From: Ostrinia nubilalis | Lineage: Eukaryota; Arthropoda; Insecta; Lepidoptera; Crambidae | Assembly (NCBI RefSeq): GCF_963855985.1 | Contig: NC_087096.1 | Coordinates: 11,408,001 to 11,472,000 of the forward strand | Direction of reading: 5' to 3' | DNA length: 64,000 bases | Position numbers and translations under genes: made by a program | In this document: in pieces, positions 56,330-64,000 of the stretch | Layout of the letters: each line of letters opens with the position of its first letter | How positions within the stretch are numbered: position 1 is the stretch's first letter | Notes under the pieces: generated by a model | The model's database searches: none | What the model saw: the letters and a program-made list of their open reading frames with translations, nothing else | Told to the model about the DNA's origin: nothing

Positions 56330-57098
56330 TTGTTTTTTAGCTTTCTGTATTCTCTTTTAAAAATAAAAAATACACGTGAAAGAATTATTTCGATACGTCA
56401 ATTAGTTTCCAAGATATTGAATTTTAAAAGTGCGGGCGGCGGCCGGCCCGCCATTTTATGCGCGTGACGTCATATTACAACGACTGGCTCATATTTGTAT
56501 GGGTGGAATCTTGCAAACTGAATTAAGACCCACTTCCAGGCAACCGATTAAGCTGAAATTTCGCAAACACATGTGATTTGGATGACCATGCAATATTATG
56601 ATGACATGGAGCTGATCTGATGATGGAGCTGGAAGGAGGCCATAGGAACTCTATAATAAAACGACTTAAATGCATCGAGTTTGGGCTCGTTCGTTTTGTA
56701 TTGATGAGTATTTTAATTCTATATAGTAATCGGGGTCTAATGATGGAGCTGGAAGGTAATTCGCAATAAAACGACACAATCGCATCAAGTTTGGGTTTGG
56801 TTCAATTTTAATTTCTGTGATGGGTCTGGGTGTTAATATGTATAATAAGTTTGTATTTACAAAAAAAAATATTTAAGTATGTTTATATCCGTTTTCTAGT
56901 GAGCGGACGCTGTGAATGTACGTCACACGGGGTCACGTGACCGTCGGCGGGACTCAATATTTAAGCGAACTTTGAATGCCTATAAAATCATAACTACTGG
57001 GTATTTTTGAATGAAATAAAAACTAATGTATTTGTAAATGTAAAAGCTTAACTGTAACATAGGTTTCAAGTGATTTTGCATACCTAGTAACATTCTCA
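56330..57098. mobile_element. unclassified insertion inside the LINE
   Basis: About 770 bp separates the LINE codons for GLRGKIYN from those for LHWLKTYLSE. It contains a GC-rich patch (GGCGGCCGGCCCGCC), two related segments with GATGGAGCTGGAAGG about 115 bp apart, and ATGTATAATAAGTTTG before an A run. The family and exact ends are uncertain. Confidence 0.55.
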
Positions 57099-58919
57099 AT
57101 TGTAGATTTTACCTCTAAGGCCATATTTTTCACACTTAGCTAAGAGGAGTTCATGCGATACGTAATCGAATGCCTTACTCATGTCGAAAAAAATTGCCGT
57201 AACTTCTTTTGATTTGTCTACATGGCTCATGATTTTGTCGATAACTTTAAAGGTAGCCAGAGCTGTTGATTTGCCTTTTTGAAAGCCATTTTGATTTTTA
57301 TTTAAAATGCTTAGTTTGTTTATAAAGGTTGTCAACCTGGCAAACATGGCCTTTTCTATAACTTTTGATAATATAGGTACTAAAGCAATTGGCCTATAAT
57401 TATCTAATGTGTCAGTGTTTCCAGATTTGTGTATAGGCTTTATAATGGTTGTTTTTAATTTTTCAGGGAAAATGCCCTGTGTAAAAGACAGGTTAATTAC
57501 GTAACTCAATACTGGCGCAATTACAGTTTTAGTAGCCTTGAGAACTTTTGTAGGGATCTCATCATATCCTACAGAGTTTTTGTTTTTGAGATTCGCAATT
57601 ATTTTAGTTATTTCATCACTGTCAGTGGGAAATAGAAAAATTGTATCATTCACATACTGGACGTGGTTGTGGGTATTATTTAGCACATTTGTCGTGCTAT
57701 CCCTATCGCCTAATATTGCAAAATAATCATTAAAAAGGTTCGCTATGTCATTTGGTTCGTATATATTTTTGCCGTCATGTGTAATTTTTTTTATATAATT
57801 TAATTTCAAATTACTAGAATTTTTTATTAGAGTCCAAGATGCTTTACATTTATTTGTACATGTCCCTATATATTTTTTATTACAGTTTTTTTGCGAGTTA
57901 TTTATACATTTTTTTAATATGGTTGTATATTTTTTATATTTGATTTTGTCGTTGATATGTCTATTTTTATAATATGTAAATCTTAGTAATCGCTTTGTTT
58001 TACATGACAACCGTATACCTTTCGTTATCCACTGGCTTTTTTTTCGTTTTAGAGCTATTTTTACTCTTTTTATTGGAACGCATAATTTATAAAATAATGT
58101 AAGAATATCATGGAAAGCATTAAATGCCCTATCCAAATCTACCTCATTATAAACCTCAGACCAGGATAAACTTTGCAGGCATTGCTTAAGTCTAATCATG
58201 TTTTTTGGGCTGAGATCTCGTTTATTAATAAAGTAATATTTTGCACTATTGGATTTGCTATCTATTGGGATTTCCAACGATTGAGCTGTATTGTGATCCG
58301 ACAGTCCAAGATGGTGCACTTTGCTGTTAGCTTCAAATATATTGCTGATTATCAAGTCAATACAGGAAAGTTGCCTAGTAGGTTCCTTTATATGTGACAT
58401 GTAACCATAGTTCTGAAGCAACCCTAAAAAATCCCTACAAATTGAAGTGTCTTTTAATGTGTTAATATTAAAGTCTCCTGTTATAATGATTTTCTTCTTA
58501 ATTTTAGTTTTAAGTTTACTAAAAAGTTTACCTAACTTGTGAAGGAAACCGTTTAAGATAGTTCTTGTATTTTCAGGAACCCTGTATATACATATGACTA
58601 GACATTTATGTTCAGGCATCTCAATTCCACAACATTCAAAATATTTTTCTTCGGACATCTCTTTTATATAAGGTAGTTTTCTATAATCTAGTCCTTGCTT
58701 GCATAAGATACATACTCCGCCGCGTTTCTTATTTTTGCGAGAGTAAGATTCAGCAAGCTCATAGTTTGACAGGTCCAAGTTACTTTCATTACCCAATCTT
58801 AAAAAAGTTTCGGAAAGGCAAATGATGTCTACTTCATTGTACGTCCTAGATAATTCGTCCAATGCAACTAGAAAAATATCCCGTTTACCAAGTATTCCTG
58901 CTATATTCTGATGAAGCAA
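57096..58919 (-). pseudogene. LINE ORF2, endonuclease and N-terminal reverse transcriptase
   Basis: The 607-residue open frame has an AP endonuclease domain (QNIAGILGKRDIF, ICLSETFL, ITGDFNINTL, LGLSDHN) in the first 230 residues. A basic linker follows, then RT motifs IIKPIHKSGNTDTLDNYRPI, QNGFQKGKSTA and FFDMSKAFDYV. The catalytic FADD is in the separated half at 55463-56242. The frame is cut by the insertion after GKIYN. Confidence 0.88.
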
Positions 58920-58950
58920 GACTAATTTGTGATCAATATTATCGAAAAAA

Positions 58951-59229
58951 CTGCTTCATACAAATGTTTTTTCCCGCTAACTCCCATTCCCGTGGGAATT
59001 TTGCAATATCCTGTTGTAACTAAGCTTTAAGTTTACTAAGATACCTGCATGCCAAATTTCAAGCGTCTAACTTAAGCGGTTTAGATTTTTCATACAAAAG
59101 GATTTTCCCGCTAATTCCCGTTCCCGTGGGAATTCCTAAGTATACTATAACCTGCCCAGGAGTATGAAAAATAATTGTACCAAGTTTCGTTAAAATCCGT
59201 CGAGTAGTTTTTGTTTCTATAAGGAACAT

Positions 59230-59264
<35 letters not shown>

Positions 59265-59300
59265 TACAAAAATTTACTGATTGCATTTTTGGCATCAGTA
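58951..59300 (+). repeat. dispersed repeat, right half, with (CAGA)n
   Basis: It starts with a second copy of the monomer found at 55014-55155 (four differences noticed) and a third partial monomer (CAAAAGGATTTTCCCGCTAA). It ends with TACCAAGTTTCGTTAAAATC and a CAGA repeat at 59230-59263. Confidence 0.75.
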
Positions 59301-60640
59301 TCGATCACTAATCACCCCCTTATAGTTATTATTTTGGAAATATATTTCATGTACAAAATTGACCTCTCTACAGATTTATTATAAGTATAGATATAGTACT
59401 ATATTGTAATAAGATAGTTTCAATTTACAACTAACAATAACAATAGAATCTGTAATTAATTACATTTTATTCAGAAAATATTATGTTACCTAATAAAGTT
59501 GGTTTATCTACAAGGTCAAAAAATATAACGATAACTCTACCATAATAAACATAACACCTTCGCCCTTATCTCGTTGTGAAACCCAAGAACCGATTTACTA
59601 GAGGAAAAAGGAAATTTGATTATTATCAGGTCGACCTTTCCAAATAAAATTTACCTCAGATTAAAAAAAAAAAGTATTATCTACTTATAACTAATATTAT
59701 AAAGCTGAAGAGTTTGTTTGCTTGAACGCACTAAGCTCAGGAACTACTGGTCCGATTTGAAAAAATAATTTTGTGTTGGGTAGCCCATTTAGTGAGAAAG
59801 GTTTAAGGCTATCTAACATTACCTTACCTACAGTCAATAGGGGTGGAGCAGTAAAGAAAAATGTTGTAAAAACGGGAAATATTATTCAAACAATTTTCAC
59901 GCGTATGAAGTCGCGGGCACAGCTAATAAATTATATTTTTTCAGAATGTCACGAAAATGTAGTGGTTACTTCGTTGTTTTAACGATAAGGTTCTGATTAA
60001 AATCTATGTTAAGTATGACGTTGACTAGCAATTTGTCATGAGTCTTTTGTTTTATTTTTTTTGTTGCGTGTTAATAATGAACTTGATCTTGATTTATTTT
60101 TGGTGCCTTTGTCGTTGTGTGCGTGTCTTGTAAAAAAATTAGGTCACTTTCTGATTTTATGATTTTTTTTGTTCGTTTGAATGAATACAAAATAGTATTA
60201 CGTAAAACTGTCATGAAGGATGTGCTAAAGAAACCTTTTAAAGCCAATTTACTTAAAAATAAGTGTATTTTATGGCAAAATTTTAAACCAATTTTTCACG
60301 GTGCAAAATTTCTAGAGCGCTACATACAATAAACGTCTGTACCCATCTTAGCTCGAATCTTGACATGGTACATAAGTTCTCCAACTTGAGTTATGTAATG
60401 AAGTTTCGTAGATGTGTCATCTCTTTCAGTCATTCCAATATCACAATATGAGGGACCGAGAAAGATGGAGCAGAATATTGAAAATTTTTTAGCCTAGTAG
60501 AGCCTCAGTGTTCACCATATCCTAGAGGTGGGTTTACACCAAAAGCACGAATAGCCTCATGTCAAAGTAAGAATATAAGGATTTTAGAGCAACCTACGCA
60601 CGGCTGAGCAATCATTGTCGCTTAAATTATGTTTATAAAG
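59301..60640. other. intergenic DNA with a dispersed repeat
   Basis: 59685-59935 is a diverged relative of the repeat at 23690 (ACTAATATTATAAAGCTGAA ... CGTATGAAGTCGCGGGCACA). No gene is seen. Confidence 0.4.
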
Positions 60641-60644
60641 ATTA

Positions 60645-60780
60645 ATCATCATCATGTCGTCCACTGCTGAACATAGGCCTCCCCCAATGACCTCCACATC
60701 GCACGGTTGGTAGCGGCCTGCATCCAGCGTCTTCTACCTTTATCAGGTCATCGGTCCACCTTGTGGGTGGATGTTCCACG
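60645..60780 (-). repeat. RTE-type LINE tail, minus strand
   Basis: ATCATCATGTCGTCCACTGC, CATAGGCCTCCCCCAATGAC, GGTAGCGGCCTGCATCCAGC, TCATCGGTCCACC. It is nested in a repeat whose pieces lie on both sides (GGTTTACACC at 60532, GGTGTAAACC at 60818). Confidence 0.75.
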
Positions 60781-60817
60781 CTGCGTATAAAGATTAAAAT
60801 TAAGAATTTGTTCCTTT

Positions 60818-61167
60818 GGTGTAAACCGGCCCTCGTACATACGCACGGCTGCGCGCGGCAAACTGCGCTCGTTCTAGCTCTAATGACATGGCGGAGGCCA
60901 CTCATCTCTGAATAATTCCTCATTTACCTTGTATGTAGCAATAGCTACGCTATCAGTAATTTTTATTAGATTTGTGGATTTTTGCTTAATAATAGAAATA
61001 CATTATAGACTTTTGTGCATTAGCTCGTTCGGTGTAAACCGTCCCTCGTACATACGCACGGCTGCGCGCGGCAAACGGCGCTCGTTCCAGCTCTAATGAC
61101 ACCGCGGAGGCCACTCATCTCTGAATAATTCCTCATTTACTAAGTACGAGCACCTTGTATGTAGCGA
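60818..61167 (+). repeat. direct repeat pair, GGTGTAAACC units
   Basis: Units at 60818-60940 and 61031-61167 share GGTGTAAACCG, CATACGCACGGCTGCGCGCG and GAGGCCACTCATCTCTGAAT. The second has a 12-bp extra piece before CTTGTATGTAGC. They may be two halves or copies of one short element. Confidence 0.75.
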
Positions 61168-61773
61168 GACCAATAAACTTTGCGCCGTATAATTTTCTCC
61201 ACGCATATCGATTTGTGGAATATTAGTAATTTATGTTATGAATGCATGTTTTCATGGGAAATAACTGAATGAATTTTCTTTTTTGTTTACGTGACACATA
61301 TTTTACTAATCATTTGGTGTCAGACTTTCAATGGCACAATAGAAAAGACGTCTGAAATGGCTCAAACGAAAGCTTAACCTTCTTATTGATTCAAGCTGAA
61401 ATGTCAAATATCGTCTATACAATGTGAAAAACCATTGTGTGTGACAGTTCGGGTAGCCATCCTGGCACCAATTTCAGGACTTCTATTTAATTTTATTTTA
61501 CTCGTATACCGTTGTCGTTCGTCGTCGTCGTTTCAGCCAACTTCTTTCCACTGCTGGCCCGGTGCCTCGCAACCTTCACCAGATCGTCGGTCCAACTTTT
61601 ATACTTCCCGTATTAATTTTTAATTATTCACATTCAACAAAACCTAAAATTAACAAACTGACAGATCATAATGAATCGTCGTCATTATCTAAAATGGCTC
61701 ATGTAACCACAACCAGAGGCAGAAAACATTCCATAGAATGTTAAGGAAATGAAAACTGACTCGTAAATTAGTA
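61168..61773. other. intergenic DNA with an RTE scrap
   Basis: A decayed minus-strand RTE tail at about 61530-61597 (CGTTTCAGCCAACTTCTT, CCAGATCGTCGGTCC). The 3' UTR of the candidate gene at 61774 would lie here. Confidence 0.4.
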
Positions 61774-62557
61774 TTACAAATAAGTAATGAGAAACGGCCT
61801 CTTAGGCAGCCAATTACTTTGCCCGGACGTAGGCACAGGCTGATTCTGAACGACACGAAATAACAATGGAATTCCACCGAAATAAGACGAATCTAGAATA
61901 ATCTCTGGGACTTTTGCAAAGTTTGTTTTCAAAATAGAAGTCTAAATAGATGACTTTAAGACCAATAATGGTGATAATTTAATCCAGGTTAAGCCTTGGA
62001 TACATAGGGAACAGAGATGACGTTACGGAATGTGTGAGTTATTTTGTTTCCTAATGTTGCTAATGCTTGATATTAATTAAATTAGGCTGCATGGCAGAGA
62101 ATGCTTTATGGTATTAAGTACGCCTGATATACTAATTATTGTGGCCTAAAAGACTACTATAAATATGAACATTGATTGAAAAGTTTTAAACCTATGTTAT
62201 GAACAAGCACACCTGTAACTGCACATGCCTATGTAGTTTCAAGCCTTCTAGTGATTTTTCAATTTCTTTAAATGTTATTAACAATTTTCCATTTGGATAG
62301 ACGATCAATGTGACCAACATTTTGTTATTAAAGATCATGTTGTTCATTTCAGGCGAAATCCTGCATTGTCCCTGAAAAACCCGCACTCTGAACATAATTC
62401 CGCAGGTTCCCACTTTAACCTTGTTTGTAACCCTGTTCAGTCAACATTGCTCAAAACACTAACAAATAGTTACCTCACGTGGAGCTAGTGTTGTATTTTT
62501 TATTAGCCAGAGCCAGGCCAGAAGGGCACTGGCGAATAGAAAGGTCGCAGCCTGCAT
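61774..62557 (-). CDS. candidate small secreted protein, three exons
   Basis: I do not recognise this protein. Exon 1 (62557-62474, 28 codons) starts MQAATFLFASALLAWLWLIK, a hydrophobic signal-peptide-like segment, and ends GAG|GTAACT. Exon 2 (62371-62213, 53 codons) follows a TTTTTCAG acceptor, begins GQCRISPEMNNMI and ends CAG|GTGTGC. Exon 3 (61845-61774) follows a CGTTCAG acceptor, begins NQPVPTSGQSNWLPK and stops at TAA. All junctions fall between codons and the frame stays open, giving 104 residues with one cysteine in the mature part. The introns would be about 102 and 367 nt. The model rests only on splice sites and open frames, so it could be chance. Confidence 0.35.
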
Positions 62558-63100
62558 TTTTAATGGGACTGCCTTGCTTCCGCTGCGAAAATGAACTGAA
62601 TAAGTAATAATGTGAATAAGCAAATCCCAGTTGATCAACACAGATTTCTGTAGTGTAACTATTTTCGTGAGTGGTCGCGGGCGTGTTTGCTGTATACAAA
62701 CAGTGGTGGGTGCTAAAGGGGACCTTTCTGTGACGTCATCTTTCTCCAGGGAAATGCTTGAAATAATGGAAAACAGGAAGTTGTACAGAGTTCTTCTTTA
62801 TAAAGTGTGCAAGATACTTCATTTCAGTGCTTAAGTACCACAAGTAGCCATATTTTGAATACATCCTTCCTAAAAATTCAAAAATTACAATTTACAAGAA
62901 CTATCTGTAGCTCATTCTCCATTGGTCTCATTCTCCTCTACGAGCACAAAAGTAAATGAGGAAAGAGAGGCTTTCGTTTCAAACGTTTCGCAATCGATTC
63001 AGCAATGTAGCCATGTTATGAATAAATTGCCCACAACTGCCACATAATTTTCCCACTAATTGCTTTCTATAAACATGTTTACCTACTACAGTCTACAGCG
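62558..63100. other. upstream region of the candidate secreted gene
   Basis: No further gene is seen. On the minus strand TATTCAG and TTCGCAG upstream of the Met at 62557 could be UTR acceptors. Confidence 0.3.
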
Positions 63101-63395
63101 TTTAACTGAGTCAGTGCATGAGGTATGGAAGCGGCACGGGAGGGTGTTGTGACGGTCAAACGTCAGCGAGACTTTAGATCTCCTTCAGCCCCCCTAGACA
63201 AAACGCACTTTTTGATCGAATCGAAAATCGAATCCGTCAAAACTCCATGCAAAAAAGGGGCTTTTCGACCACTTTTCGACTGGTTTGCGATTATAATTTG
63301 CACTTTGTCTAGACCCACAGATTTGTATGCTCTGTTATGTCATGTCACGATGTCAATGTCATCTCGCTTCCATACCTCGGGCACTCAGTTAAGCG
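63101..63395. repeat. nested inverted-repeat element
   Basis: The outer ends TTTAACTGAGTCAGTGCATG and the complement of CTCGGGCACTCAGTTAAG enclose AGGTATGGAAGCG, inverted at 63366-63378. An inner pair CTAGACAAA and TTTGTCTAG lies at 63197 and 63305. No coding content. Confidence 0.75.
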
Positions 63396-64000
63396 CTATG
63401 CCTATAATTGTGTTAAGATTTTCCATGCACGTTGGCAGACTGTCTTAAAAATATGCCCGGAATTTTATGTTTGGCACACCAAACCCGATAGGTGATCATT
63501 CCGCTCAGCGAGCTCGTCTGTGCCATGGGGCCTCCAATTACCCTTATAAAAATGGCAGACATTTGGCGGTGTTCTCCTTTTCTTTATTCCACAGAATATT
63601 GTTCCGAGTGCGGCTGCGAGCTCGTTTTACGTATTTACGGGGTTTTAAGCGCGTGCTGTGTCGTTTTACATTAGATATGGCGCGGAATTCCTTTCGCCAT
63701 TAGAGTTCTGGGGCAGAGCGGTTGATGTGGAGTTTTTAAATATTACTATCTCGTTGTGTCGTGGAATGTTTAATGAGAAGCTGGTGTACGCTCGTTGTTT
63801 CTTACATGCCTGGTGTGTCATTTCGGATTAAGATCAAGATACAAGAACAGACATTTACTTACTAATTTTGTACTTGGGTTCATCCATTATGTGAATACAA
63901 TATTATTGACATTCAAGATTCTATATTCTGTAGTAATCATGAATAATGTAGGTGATATAACTAAGCTAAAGTTGATGGTTTGTAAGTCGCGTACTTAAGC
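63396..64000. other. right end of window, gene-free
   Basis: Open frames at 63467 and 63795 have no family features. No element is recognised. Confidence 0.3.

Larger units (their letters stand above)
55156..58950 (-). mobile_element. CR1/Rex1-like LINE, broken
   Basis: A minus-strand non-LTR element has endonuclease and reverse transcriptase regions and a 3' tail of (GATTCT)n at 55156-55173. It is interrupted at about 56330-57098 by another insertion, has a frameshift near 56240, and lacks a stretch of the reverse transcriptase thumb region. It lies between two copies of a repeat monomer of about 137 bp. Confidence 0.85.

Noticed and set aside
63125..63703. Open frames near the right edge
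   Set aside because: The first lies inside a nested inverted-repeat element; the others show no motif or splice support.

Overview
The window looks like moth or butterfly (Lepidoptera) chromosomal DNA. It is AT-rich and has compact spliced genes. It is crowded with transposon debris of kinds common in that order: RTE-type LINE tails ending in ATG repeats, many short inverted-repeat elements, and intact copia and BEL/Pao retrotransposons. The order is inferred from this repeat content, not from a marker gene.

Left part, 0-15 kb: a complete Ty1/copia element (minus strand; its 3' LTR runs off the left edge) sits in the first intron of a CHMP6/Vps20 (ESCRT-III) gene. Only exon 1 of that gene is in view (4839-5141, minus). 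Next come 3.5 kb of fold-back elements, including a 1.1-kb inverted repeat. A divergently transcribed, complete LUC7-like 3 gene (U1 snRNP-associated splicing factor, plus) spans 8649-14992. It can be assembled into eight coding exons that join in frame to 384 residues. Its sixth coding exon is followed by a tandem array, 11326-13609, of eleven more copies of the exon's 108-nt Arg/Asp/Glu end. Each copy keeps its 5' splice site, and nearly all keep an in-frame AG acceptor. This is the most unusual structure in the window.

Middle part, 15-38 kb: a hAT-type MITE with perfect 8-bp target duplications lies just upstream of a complete two-exon Gemin7 gene (SMN complex, 19555-20188). A deleted pogo/Tigger-type DNA transposon follows. 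The rest is gene-poor and carries several copies of one MITE family, RTE tails, a 479-bp fold-back, and a GC-rich element with a 118-bp minisatellite.

Right part, 38-64 kb: an intact BEL/Pao retrotransposon (38093-43893) with 134/135-bp LTRs, a tRNA-Tyr-type primer site and a 5-bp target duplication is followed by mostly non-coding DNA. A broken CR1/Rex-like LINE (55156-58950, minus) is interrupted by another insertion and flanked by direct repeats of about 137 bp. At 61774-62557 (minus) three open segments with splice sites at codon boundaries would encode a 104-residue secreted protein that I do not recognise.

The host genes are CHMP6 (membrane remodelling), LUC7L3 and Gemin7. The last two both act in U snRNP biology, but nothing in the sequence links them functionally beyond proximity.
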